Notes: generated from the sequence alone by a model not told the origin. Counted from the first letter of the stretch, positions 1 to 6,485 are shown. The stretch is 7,690 nt of DNA from Desulfobacula sp. (GCA_029940245.1 JAOZRF010000124.1:1-7690), one strand, 5' to 3'. Numbers and translations: made by a program.

Positions 1-198
1 ACCTTTGTGAAGACTCACGTTACCCGGCAATTCACCAAATTTTAAAGTAGAGGTTATGGCTACTACGACAACAGTATTTAGTTTGCTGTTGTTCAACAGA
101 TCATTTTGTAACACAAGCCCGGGGCGTTTACCCATAGGCTCAGATCCCTTAGCCGGGGAGAAATTCACCCAATACACAGACCCTTTACTTATTACCAT
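1..198 (-). CDS. mazF: MazF/PemK-family endoribonuclease toxin, C-terminal part cut by the window edge
   Basis: Translating the minus strand from the ATG at 198-196 gives 66 residues that run off the left edge. They match the start of MazF/PemK toxins: a G-x-V-Y-W-V-N-F strand (residues 6-13), the GSEPMGKRPGLVLQND loop with the family arginine (18-33), LN.S...TVVV (35-47), then ITSTLKFGELPGNVSL (49-64). Known members are mRNA-cleaving ribonucleases that slow translation when their antitoxin is degraded. The start overlaps the antitoxin stop by 7 bases (ATGGTAA), so the pair is translationally coupled and in the usual antitoxin-first order. No separate promoter is visible. No frameshift is seen in the part present; whether the C-terminus is intact cannot be judged here. 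Confidence 0.93.
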   Translation of the reverse strand, partial: MVISKGSVYWVNFSPAKGSEPMGKRPGLVLQNDLLNNSKLNTVVVVAITSTLKFGELPGNVSLHKG

Positions 199-446
199 TC
201 CTGCCCCTCTTCAGAACCTGCCTCCTCAAACCAGCGGGTCCAATTAAGCTGTTCTTGCTGGATGGATTCATCTGAAAAAACACGGTCATACGCATCTCTG
301 ACCTGTTTTCTCTTTTCCGCTATAATTTTTTCTGTAAGGATCATAGAAATAAGCTTGCTTCTAGAAAGACCTTTTTGCTTGCTGATCTCGTTAATAGTTG
401 CCAGTAAATCCATTGGCATGGTAATGGCTATCTTTTGGGTATGCAT
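192..446 (-). CDS. Ribbon-helix-helix antitoxin of a MazEF/PemIK-type pair
   Basis: The 84-residue protein has an N-terminal ribbon-helix-helix DNA-binding fold: a basic beta strand (KIAITMP, 4-10), helix 1 (about 11-22) and helix 2 starting at GLSRSKLI (24-31). An acidic, Trp-containing tail follows (about 53-84, ending EEGQEW). In this family the N-terminus binds the operator as a dimer and the tail blocks the toxin. I chose the ATG at 446-444 because AAGGA lies 8 nt upstream. The longer reading frames from 473 or 506 have no ribosome-binding site, and the one at 506 would start inside the -35 box of the likely promoter. The stop overlaps the toxin start. As in other such pairs, the antitoxin probably represses its own operon, with help from the toxin. 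Confidence 0.9.
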   Translation of the reverse strand: MHTQKIAITMPMDLLATINEISKQKGLSRSKLISMILTEKIIAEKRKQVRDAYDRVFSDESIQQEQLNWTRWFEEAGSEEGQEW

Positions 447-477
447 TTGTTGTATTCCTTTTTTATGTTCCATTATA

Positions 478-506
478 AGAATACTTTTTGATACTTTTTC
501 TGTCAA
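478..506 (-). promoter_or_regulatory. Promoter of the toxin-antitoxin operon with a tandem-decamer operator candidate
   Basis: On the minus strand TTGACA (506-501), a 17-bp spacer and TATTCT (483-478) form a sigma70-like promoter; a perfect TATAAT at 477-472 lies just downstream but at 23-bp spacing. The spacer is almost entirely two tandem 10-bp units, GAAAAAGTAT then CAAAAAGTAT (plus 481-500), identical at nine of ten bases. A one-turn repeat between -35 and -10 is where an RHH antitoxin could bind to repress. The box match is direct; the operator role is inferred. Confidence 0.6.
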
Positions 507-612
507 GGCTTTTATAGACAGGCTGCAACTTGAAAATCCTTTAAATCACGTTGCAAACTATGTCTGTTCACTTCAGGGAAAAGTTTCTCAAAATCTTTTG
601 CTCGCAAAAATC
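507..612 (-). other. Spacer between FmdE gene and toxin-antitoxin pair: possible gene relic and nested inverted repeat
   Basis: No intact gene is present. One minus-strand frame stays open from inside the FmdE gene to a TAA at 514-512 without a start codon. Its last 30 or so residues (FEKLFPEVNRHSLQRDLKDF) resemble the recognition helix of a winged-helix domain, where S-L-Q-R-D-L-K is a common pattern, so it may be the tail of a lost regulator. The likeness is weak. The spacer also holds nested inverted repeats: AGACA/TGTCT at 516-520 and 561-565 around TGCAAC/GTTGCA at 524-529 and 550-555. A small hairpin TTTTG-CGAG-CAAAA (609-596, minus) just after the FmdE stop is too weak to call a terminator. 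Confidence 0.25.
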
Positions 613-1146
613 CTAAATTTTCTGTTCCACTTTTTGGAAACACGGGATACACAGATTTTTACCATCAAACAGCCGGATGCGTGACTCCATGGTCATTTCA
701 TGGCAGGAATCACATTGAATACTTTTTAATATCCGGGCAGGGCGCACTGGTGGTACATCCACCTCCTGTGTTGTAAAAAGATCGGTCAACTCAGCCTTCA
801 GCAGCTTTTTAATCCGATTATCCCTGTTTGTTTCATCCCTTGCAAAATCAGTGAATACAGCTCGAAATCCTTTTTGTGCATCCCTGTCATAAAAAGTAAA
901 TGCGGATTTGCCGTAATCTTTGTGGATCAGATTTCCTTTACCAAAGGAACACCCTGTCAGAAACTGGATGGCATCCACACCGCACATGTCCGTCTCAGCC
1001 AGGCACACGGCATTTTTTGCATTATGGATATTTAATTTTTCCATTGCAAGTTCCGAGGCCCGGATGCCTATGGTAAGTCCTGGGCAGCTATGGCCGTGGA
1101 ACTCTATTGTTTTTTCAATCAACTCTTTTTTTAATAAGCAAGTCAT
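613..1146 (-). CDS. FmdE-family protein with a C-terminal zinc ribbon
   Basis: The 177-residue protein has the FmdE (formylmethanofuran dehydrogenase subunit E-like) signature: EFHGHSCPGLTIGIRAS at 15-31, AETDMCGVDAIQFLTGCSFGKGN at 50-72, and AFTFYDRD at 82-89. Likely metal ligands are H17, H19, C21, C55 and C66. The C-terminus adds a four-cysteine zinc ribbon, C145-x2-C148 and C166-x2-C169. The name comes from methanogen gene clusters, but most bacterial members have no proven role and should not be read as methanogenesis genes. No signal peptide, so cytoplasmic. The start has GGAG 7 nt upstream. It is the last gene of the transporter operon, 23 nt after the ATPase, which suggests it receives, stores or inserts the imported metal or cofactor; that is inference. 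Family assignment is strong, function unknown. Confidence 0.9.
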   Translation of the reverse strand: MTCLLKKELIEKTIEFHGHSCPGLTIGIRASELAMEKLNIHNAKNAVCLAETDMCGVDAIQFLTGCSFGKGNLIHKDYGKSAFTFYDRDAQKGFRAVFTDFARDETNRDNRIKKLLKAELTDLFTTQEVDVPPVRPARILKSIQCDSCHEMTMESRIRLFDGKNLCIPCFQKVEQKI

Positions 1147-1169
1147 TTGTGAACTCCTTTTTTTAAAAT

Positions 1170-1940
1170 TCAGGCGGCTTTTATATTTCCAATGGGAACC
1201 ACTACTGGAAATCCCTTGTGATAAAAAATGTCAACGCGAATACCATAAACATCTTCTATCATTTTTGAAGAAATTTCATTTATCTTTCCAGCCCCATAAA
1301 TTGTTTTATCCTTTAATAATAAATAGTGATCTGCATAACGCAAGGCTGTATTTAGATCATGCATGGTCATGACCGCGGCAATATGATGTCCTTTTACAAC
1401 ATGTCTGATCAGCCCGAGAATATCTGTCTGGTTTTTCAGGTCGAGGCTGCTGGTGGGTTCATCCAACAGGAGAAGGTCTGTCTGTTGAACAAGGGCTCTT
1501 GCAATGGATACTTTTTGTAGTTCTCCTCCGCTCATCTGATCCAGATATTTCAGGCACAGATGGGAAAGATTCAGCCTTTTTATTACGGCATCTACTTTTT
1601 TTAAATCATCAATACTTGTTTTATAACGGATATGGGGATGTCTTCCCAAAAGAATGGCATCAAAAGCTGTAATCCTTGCCGTTTCATTTTTTTGTGCCAC
1701 ATAAGAGATTTCCTTTGCAATTTGTTTAATATCCATTCCTTTGATGTTTTTATCCTTTACAAAAATATCACCGTTTTGGGGAGTAAGGATGGAATTCAGG
1801 CATTTAAGCAGGGTTGTTTTGCCAACACCATTGGGCCCGAGAATCACGGTTGTTTCACCCCGTTGAATAGAAAAACCGACATTTTTCAGGGTTTTATGGC
1901 TATTATACTGAAATTCAAGATCATTCACTTTAAGAATCAT
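1170..1940 (-). CDS. ATP-binding protein of a FecCDE/BtuCD-type metal-chelate or cobalamin importer
   Basis: A full-length ABC ATPase of 256 residues, normal for the FecE/BtuD/FhuC group. It has Walker A GPNGVGKTT (35-43), Q-loop Gln83, the ABC signature MSGGE at 136-140 followed by LQKVSIARAL, Walker B LLLLDE (156-161), D-loop SSLD (164-167) and the switch His194 in TMHD. All catalytic residues are present. It powers import by the permease encoded just upstream: its ATG overlaps the permease TGA (ATGA at 1940-1937), a sign of coupled translation, and AAAGGA sits 8 nt before the start. No signal peptide; it acts on the cytoplasmic face of the membrane. The substrate cannot be told from the ATPase. 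Confidence 0.95.
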   Translation of the reverse strand: MILKVNDLEFQYNSHKTLKNVGFSIQRGETTVILGPNGVGKTTLLKCLNSILTPQNGDIFVKDKNIKGMDIKQIAKEISYVAQKNETARITAFDAILLGRHPHIRYKTSIDDLKKVDAVIKRLNLSHLCLKYLDQMSGGELQKVSIARALVQQTDLLLLDEPTSSLDLKNQTDILGLIRHVVKGHHIAAVMTMHDLNTALRYADHYLLLKDKTIYGAGKINEISSKMIEDVYGIRVDIFYHKGFPVVVPIGNIKAA

Positions 1941-3007
1941 TTTCTATATCCTTTGATGATGAGATAAATAAACACGGGCGCTCCAAGGAACGAGGTAAAA
2001 ATAGAAACAGGAAGTACATGGGGTAAAAGGACCAGCCTTGCCACAATATCAGCAGACAGCAGGATCAAAGCACCCACAAGAATGGAGGCCGGCATGAGAA
2101 ACCTTTGATCATCACCGATCACCCGCCGGACAATATGTGGGGCCACAAGCCCTATAAAACTGATAATACCTATAAAAGAGATGATTACAGATGTAGCAAG
2201 AGATGCCGCCATCATGGCTGAAAGCCTTACCATTTCAACCTTTACGCCCAGTCCTTTAGCTGTTTCATCTCCCATGTCCATTGCATTGTAATTTTTTGTG
2301 TTGGCCAGAAAATAGACCAAAAGACAGAAGGTTACCCCGGAAAGGAAGTAAAAATCCTTCCAGTCTGCCCTGGCAACATCTCCAAATGTCCAGAACACCA
2401 TGGCAGCAAGTTGAACATCATCGGCAAAGAATTGAAGGAGCATGGTTCCGGCCATAAAGAGTGAGCCTAATGCAATCCCCGTCAGCACCATGATCTCCGG
2501 AGAAGATCCCCTGATCTTTGAGATGTAGGTGATAATGCAGGCAGTTACCATGGAAAAGAAAAAGGCAAATGATAAGGTAATCACGGGGTTTGAAATATTT
2601 AAGGCATCATTTAAAGAGCTTGCCATTACACCCGTCCCAAGGATCATGACGGAAAAGGCAGCACCAAATGCAGCGGCATGGGCAATGCCAAGGGTAAAAG
2701 GTGATGCCAGAGGATTTCTCAAGACTGACTGCATGACAGCACCGGAAGCGGCAAGACCTGCACCGGCAACCACGGCGGTCAGGGTCTGGGGCAATCTTAT
2801 GTTCCAGATGATCAGTTCAAATTGCCTGGAATCGGAATTGTTCAAAAGAGTTTTAATAACTTCAATAAAGCCTATATGGACTGACCCAAGAGATATGCTG
2901 ATAATAATCATCAGGATAAGGGCAATAAAAACCAGGAAAATAAACAAGGTTTTTTCCCTTATATATCTTGAGTATTCCTCTGATATCTCACCATTTTCAA
3001 AATGCAT
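1937..3007 (-). CDS. FecCD-family permease of a metal-chelate or cobalamin importer
   Basis: A 356-residue, very hydrophobic protein of the type II importer permease family (BtuC, FecC/D, FhuB). Landmarks in order: a first membrane segment at about 22-41; RLPQTLTAVVAGAGLAASG (71-89) followed by MQSVLRNPLASPFTLG (92-107); several helices through about 235; the cytoplasmic GDETAKGLG (246-254) typical of the coupling region; FIGLVAPHIVRR (284-295), the second family hallmark; and the closing LPVSIFTSFLGAPVFIYLI (332-350). About ten membrane helices are expected, as in BtuC, and nothing seems missing. A homodimer is implied, since only one permease gene is present. The start is 12 nt after the binding-protein stop, with AAAGG 9 nt upstream that overlaps that stop codon. 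Confidence 0.95.
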   Translation of the reverse strand: MHFENGEISEEYSRYIREKTLFIFLVFIALILMIIISISLGSVHIGFIEVIKTLLNNSDSRQFELIIWNIRLPQTLTAVVAGAGLAASGAVMQSVLRNPLASPFTLGIAHAAAFGAAFSVMILGTGVMASSLNDALNISNPVITLSFAFFFSMVTACIITYISKIRGSSPEIMVLTGIALGSLFMAGTMLLQFFADDVQLAAMVFWTFGDVARADWKDFYFLSGVTFCLLVYFLANTKNYNAMDMGDETAKGLGVKVEMVRLSAMMAASLATSVIISFIGIISFIGLVAPHIVRRVIGDDQRFLMPASILVGALILLSADIVARLVLLPHVLPVSIFTSFLGAPVFIYLIIKGYRK

Positions 3008-3019
3008 TGTTTGCAGCCT

Positions 3020-4132
3020 TTAATTTATATCCACGGGTTTAAAAACCATGTTTTTGAACAAGGAATTCATTGAATCAAAAACAGGCTTTGAAACAAGGAA
3101 TTCATAGATATCATCAGCTTTTTTTTCAGGGTCTGTATCGGCAAACCTGTCAGGATATAATATTTTTCCAATATACCAGGCATCCGCAAGAATGGAGCCA
3201 AAATTCTGGGTGTACCAGTTATAGGGAAGTACGCCGTATACATTATTAGTGGTTACAGCAGTCAGTCCCTTGTAAACCGGGTCATTTTTGAGTTCATGAA
3301 GACCGCCATGATCTTCTCCCATCTGAAGGGTGGATAGATCCAGAAACAGGATATCAGGGTCAGCCTGTAATATTTTTTCTTTGGAAAAGTTGCTGTGATG
3401 GAAACTTTTACCTGTCATATCTCCGGTTGAGGCAATATTTTTTGCATTGATAAATTGGAAAGGAGGGTAAGAGGGCTCTGTGGATTGAAACCCATGAGGC
3501 CCCTTGAATGCAATCCCCCCGATAAAACAGGTCTTTTTATTCGCAAACTCTTTTGTCCGGTTTTCAAGTTCAGTGATATGTGCGTTGAAAAAGGTGATCA
3601 GTTCTTTAGCCCGGGATTTTTTTTGCAATACCTGACCGATGATATTCAGTGCATTGAAAAATTTTTTCCTGTTTTTGAAAAGATCGCCGTATTCAAGAAT
3701 GACCACTGGAATCCCGGTTTTTTGTTCAAGCTCAACCGGATCATATCCCATGGTGGCGTATGTTTTAAAAATAACCTGGGGGAAATTTTTTAATCCCAGT
3801 ATTTTTTCAGGATCATCATACCCTCTGAATCCCCCGAAAACAGGAAGTTCTTTAAATTGTGGATTGGCCAGAAAATAAGGGCGGGCATCAAATTTCCTCT
3901 TTTTTGTTTCCATATCATCAACAGCCACAACAAGATCCTGGGCATCGAAATAGGTAATCAGTCTTAAACTTCCCGGGCCGGAACAGATTATCCGGTCAAT
4001 TTTTTGGGGTATATTCACTATTCTAAGACCGGCATCTGTTATCTGTCTTAGGGGTTGAGCAATAGCGAAATCAGTGAAAAAAGATAAAAATATAAAGGCT
4101 AATAATGCTATCCAACAAGTTTTTTTAATCAT
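3020..4132 (-). CDS. Periplasmic substrate-binding protein of the metal-chelate/cobalamin importer
   Basis: A 370-residue member of the BtuF/FepB-type binding proteins (two lobes joined by a long helix). A type I signal peptide is clear: MIKK, a hydrophobic stretch, then likely cleavage after AIA (residue 25); there is no lipobox, so it should be free in the periplasm. Next come the N-terminal lobe (RIVNIPQKIDRIICSGPGSL, VVAVDDME), the FPQVIFKTY strand, and a C-terminal lobe with SYPPFQFINAKNIAS and ILQADPDILFLDLS, a pattern shared by binding proteins of this class. I chose the ATG at 4132-4130, with GGAG 6 nt upstream, over a GTG at 4159 that lies inside the leader hairpin. First gene of the operon with permease, ATPase and FmdE-type protein. 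The ligand is unknown: siderophore, cobalamin, or a molybdate/tungstate-like anion (as in the related MolBCA system) are all possible. Confidence 0.9.
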   Translation of the reverse strand: MIKKTCWIALLAFIFLSFFTDFAIAQPLRQITDAGLRIVNIPQKIDRIICSGPGSLRLITYFDAQDLVVAVDDMETKKRKFDARPYFLANPQFKELPVFGGFRGYDDPEKILGLKNFPQVIFKTYATMGYDPVELEQKTGIPVVILEYGDLFKNRKKFFNALNIIGQVLQKKSRAKELITFFNAHITELENRTKEFANKKTCFIGGIAFKGPHGFQSTEPSYPPFQFINAKNIASTGDMTGKSFHHSNFSKEKILQADPDILFLDLSTLQMGEDHGGLHELKNDPVYKGLTAVTTNNVYGVLPYNWYTQNFGSILADAWYIGKILYPDRFADTDPEKKADDIYEFLVSKPVFDSMNSLFKNMVFKPVDIN

Positions 4133-4142
4133 TTTTTTCTCC

Positions 4143-4204
4143 AAAAATAAAAAAGCCACAAAGGTATAAATCTCCTGACAAGGAAACTTTTAAGCCTTCG
4201 TGGC
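4143..4204 (-). terminator. Long hairpin plus T-tract in the transporter leader: attenuator or terminator candidate
   Basis: On the minus strand GCCACGAAGG (4204-4195) pairs with CCTTTGTGGC (4164-4155), nine Watson-Crick pairs and one G-U. An inner stem TTTCCT/AGGAGA around a TGTC loop pairs much of the middle. Six T, one A and five T follow (4154-4143), then GGAG of the binding-protein RBS. The same arms on the plus strand have an A-C mismatch, so the fold favours minus-strand RNA. It lies downstream of the promoter at 4293-4267, so it would end transcription before the operon unless overridden. It could instead be a dispersed repeat or a distant terminator for the nucleotidase gene. Confidence 0.6.
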
Positions 4205-4237
4205 GCTATTTTAATATTATATTTTTACGATTTTATT

Positions 4238-4255
4238 TTTTGTCTTCAGACAAAA
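4238..4255 (-). repeat. Short inverted repeat at the 5' end of the transporter leader
   Basis: TTTTGTC-TTCA-GACAAAA (7-bp arms, 4-nt loop) would fold at or just after the expected transcription start of the transporter operon. Its GACAA can pair with TTGTC in the apical part of the larger downstream hairpin, so the two could interact. The stem is AT-rich and only marginally stable. Confidence 0.35.
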
Positions 4256-4266
4256 GTTTTATTGTA

Positions 4267-4293
4267 ATTATAAAATTTCTGCTTTATTGTCAA
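4267..4293 (-). promoter_or_regulatory. Promoter of the transporter-FmdE operon
   Basis: On the minus strand a consensus TTGACA (4293-4288) and a consensus TATAAT (4272-4267) are separated by 15 bp, slightly short for sigma70 but both boxes are perfect. Transcription would start near 4260 and leave a leader of about 130 nt before the binding-protein ATG at 4132. The promoter separates the transporter operon from the nucleotidase gene. I see no recognisable Fur, ModE or NikR site in it. Confidence 0.65.
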
Positions 4294-4331
4294 GCTAAGT
4301 TTTTCAGCAGTTTCAGGTTTTCGGTCTTCCA

Positions 4332-6260
4332 CTATTTAAGTTTTTTACGGATATATGAAACCAGTACCAGGACAATGCACAGACAAAAGGTCAGCACTCC
4401 GACCACCGTCCAGGTAACCCAGGTGCCGTTTCTGACAAGGTGGTAAGGATTCCAGGACGGTTCTGCCATTATCCTGCCAAGTTTTTTATTGTACTTTATG
4501 GGAAAGTCGGGAATGGAATCATTATTCGTATCTTGAAAACTGTCTATAAATTCAAAGGGCATTTTCCATTCCTTGAGTTCCTGTATGCCTTTCCGGGTCC
4601 TGTCGGAATCAATCACGGCAGATGAGAGTTTCTCAATGGGCTTGCCGTCTTTATCCTTGGGGATAATTTCCAGAATATTATAGGTATAACCGCCAATGAT
4701 TTTTAGAAATGTGGAATTGTAAATATCAGCCGTTACCCGGATCAGTTTTTTGTTTGCCTTGGAAACGTCCAGTATTTTATATCCGTTTTCCTCATCCCCG
4801 GTCCAGATATCCGTGACTCGGTCAAAAATGATACGGTTTGGATTATAGGCGACTTTCGCACCAGCCAGTTGCAGAAAGTAATCAGGACCTTTTGCAGGAT
4901 AGATGCTGGTCAGTATTTCACACCCTTTTTTTAGCTCCGGGGCTGTGATGTAAAAAGAAATCAGGGGATACCCCAGACTTCCGTCCAGGCCGATGCCAAG
5001 GGGAACAGCCCTGAAAAGATCGCAGGCCTGGATTTCACCGGTTTTTCCCTTTAAAATATCGTCCCGGATCACCCCGTTTGAGATGATGGCTACATCTGCA
5101 AAAGGATCAAATCCCTGTGAATACTTTTTTATGCCGGCGCGTATGGCATCTGCCAGAAAATTTCCCAAAGGAGATTCTTCAGCTTTAATTCCTATGTCAA
5201 AATCTGTATGTGCCACTATTTTTCTAAAGGATAATCCATGGGCATTTAAAAATTCTTTATCAATTATTTTTTCATATTCCTGGATGATTTGTGAAATCTC
5301 ATCATCGCCATTAATTTCGTCATTGATGGGTATGGCCTTATAGTCTGTTATTTCCACCTTTCCATCTTCCAGGGCAAGGCTGATATGGCCGAGCTGTTTG
5401 CCATATTCCCAGGCCTGAACAATCAGGGTGTTGTTTACCCTGATAGGGGCTTCCATTTTTGTATGGGTATGACCACTGATGATCACATCAATGCCGTCCA
5501 CCTTTTGTGCCAGCAGTTCATCTTCGGATTTTTTCCTGTTTTTGTTCAGACCACTGTGGGACAGGCAGATGATGATATCAGCCTTGTCTTTAAGGGCTGC
5601 TACCATTTTCTGTGCCGTTGCAACGGGATCTGCAAAAGTGACGGGACTTGAAAATGGGGCCTTTTCAGCCGCATCCATCCCCATGAGTCCGAATATTCCG
5701 AATTTTATGCCATTTTTTTCCAGGATAATATGGGTCTTGATAAATCCTTTGGAAAAGGCCTGCTCAAGGGAGTTATCCTTGGGACTCTCCTGGCTGAAAA
5801 TCATATTTGAAAGCAGAATGGCAGGCAATCTGTCATGTTTCTGGGCCGTGTTCAGTATCTGGGCAAGACCATCGGGCTTTAGATCAAATTCATGGTTTCC
5901 CAGGGTAATGGCATCATACCCCATTTTCCCCATTAGATCCAGTTCAAAGGCCTTTTCCCTGGACAGCATGTGGAAAAAAGAGCCCATGAGAAAGTCTCCC
6001 CCGTCAAGTACCAGGACGGGGCCATTGGCTTGATTTTTTATCTTTTTAATCATCGTGGTGATTCTGGCGAATCCACCAATGGTTTCATCGTCTGAAACAG
6101 TCTGGGGGGTATAATCTTTGTTGGGCGAAAATCCCAGGAAATGGGAGTGAAGATCATTGGTATGGAGAATGGTTATTTCTGTTTTAGCTGCATCTACAGT
6201 ATTCAGGCAGATGAGGAGGGAGATCAACAGTGTTACAAAATATTTAATAAACCGGATCAT
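4332..6260 (-). CDS. Exported 5'-nucleotidase/UshA-like metallophosphoesterase with C-terminal membrane anchor
   Basis: A 642-residue protein with a signal peptide (1-24, cleavage after VDA) and a two-metal phosphoesterase domain: HTNDLHSH (D36, H38), LDGGD (D86, D89), LGNHEFD (N122, H123), LSHSG (H235) and SGHTHT (H264, H266). The 5'-nucleotidase C-terminal domain follows: ESPLGNFLADAIR (362-374), ISNGVIRDDI (393-402) and the substrate-site region GGYTYN (523-528). Near the end is a calcium-loop-like DTNNDSIPD (577-585), then a membrane helix (about 614-635) with a basic tail, so the enzyme is held on the periplasmic face. Family members hydrolyse nucleoside monophosphates, UDP-sugars, cyclic nucleotides or NAD; the substrate here is unknown. 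AAGGA lies 7 nt before the start. The gene is on the same strand as the transporter operon but 200 nt away with a promoter between, so co-regulation is possible, not shown. Confidence 0.93.
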   Translation of the reverse strand: MIRFIKYFVTLLISLLICLNTVDAAKTEITILHTNDLHSHFLGFSPNKDYTPQTVSDDETIGGFARITTMIKKIKNQANGPVLVLDGGDFLMGSFFHMLSREKAFELDLMGKMGYDAITLGNHEFDLKPDGLAQILNTAQKHDRLPAILLSNMIFSQESPKDNSLEQAFSKGFIKTHIILEKNGIKFGIFGLMGMDAAEKAPFSSPVTFADPVATAQKMVAALKDKADIIICLSHSGLNKNRKKSEDELLAQKVDGIDVIISGHTHTKMEAPIRVNNTLIVQAWEYGKQLGHISLALEDGKVEITDYKAIPINDEINGDDEISQIIQEYEKIIDKEFLNAHGLSFRKIVAHTDFDIGIKAEESPLGNFLADAIRAGIKKYSQGFDPFADVAIISNGVIRDDILKGKTGEIQACDLFRAVPLGIGLDGSLGYPLISFYITAPELKKGCEILTSIYPAKGPDYFLQLAGAKVAYNPNRIIFDRVTDIWTGDEENGYKILDVSKANKKLIRVTADIYNSTFLKIIGGYTYNILEIIPKDKDGKPIEKLSSAVIDSDRTRKGIQELKEWKMPFEFIDSFQDTNNDSIPDFPIKYNKKLGRIMAEPSWNPYHLVRNGTWVTWTVVGVLTFCLCIVLVLVSYIRKKLK

Positions 6261-6357
6261 GTCCTATTCCTTTGATTTTTTTGTATGCAACGGGTCAGGT
6301 CAAGTCCTGGAAATCCGGCAGGGACATTGCCCAAATGTAAGGTCTTTTTGCACAAAA

Positions 6358-6386
6358 ACTATAAAATTTTTTTATCCCGGGTTGAA
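6358..6386 (-). promoter_or_regulatory. Weak promoter candidate for the nucleotidase gene
   Basis: TTCAAC (6386-6381), 17 bp and TATAGT (6363-6358) on the minus strand. The -10 matches at five of six positions but the -35 at only three, so an activator would probably be needed. It lies about 100 nt before the nucleotidase ATG. Readthrough from the small Cys-rich gene is the alternative, as the 225-nt gap (6261-6485) has no strong terminator. Confidence 0.25.
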
Positions 6387-6403
6387 CTGGAATATGATCC
6401 CGG
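6374..6403. repeat. Direct repeat ATCCCGG x2 upstream of the nucleotidase gene
   Basis: ATCCCGG occurs at 6374-6380 and 6397-6403, 23 bp apart (about two helical turns). The copy at 6374 falls in the spacer of the weak promoter at 6386-6358. As CCGGG/CCCGG the same bases can also form a 5-bp stem. A perfect 10-bp palindrome, GCAGTACTGC, lies further out at 6430-6439. They may be protein-binding sites; no known regulator motif is recognised. Confidence 0.3.
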
Positions 6404-6485
6404 CAGTAACAAAAGTACACACAGCAGGGGCAGTACTGCACAGATTAAAAAACCAGGATGTTATAGGTTGATAATGTCAGGTTTA

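Noticed and set aside
516..565. Integron attC site before the toxin-antitoxin pair
   Set aside because: Nested inverted repeats are present but the GTTRRRY and RYYYAAC core boxes are not.
4133..4159. Longer binding-protein start at the GTG at 4159-4157
   Set aside because: It lies within the hairpin, has no well-placed RBS, and would put nine extra residues before an otherwise normal signal peptide; the ATG at 4132 has GGAG at good spacing.
4132..4260. Cobalamin, Moco/Tuco, TPP or fluoride riboswitch in the transporter leader
   Set aside because: The leader is short for a cobalamin switch and I find no B12-box or other class-specific consensus; only a simple long hairpin is visible.
5479..6033. 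A 184-codon plus-strand open frame and other long plus-strand frames opposite the minus-strand genes (for example 920-1372, 2529-3023)
   Set aside because: They are antisense to genes with full family motifs, have no RBS, and their residues show no domain pattern.
6447..6470. Terminator after the small Cys-rich gene (AACC/GGTT followed by T residues)
   Set aside because: Only a 4-bp stem with an 11-nt loop; too weak to support.
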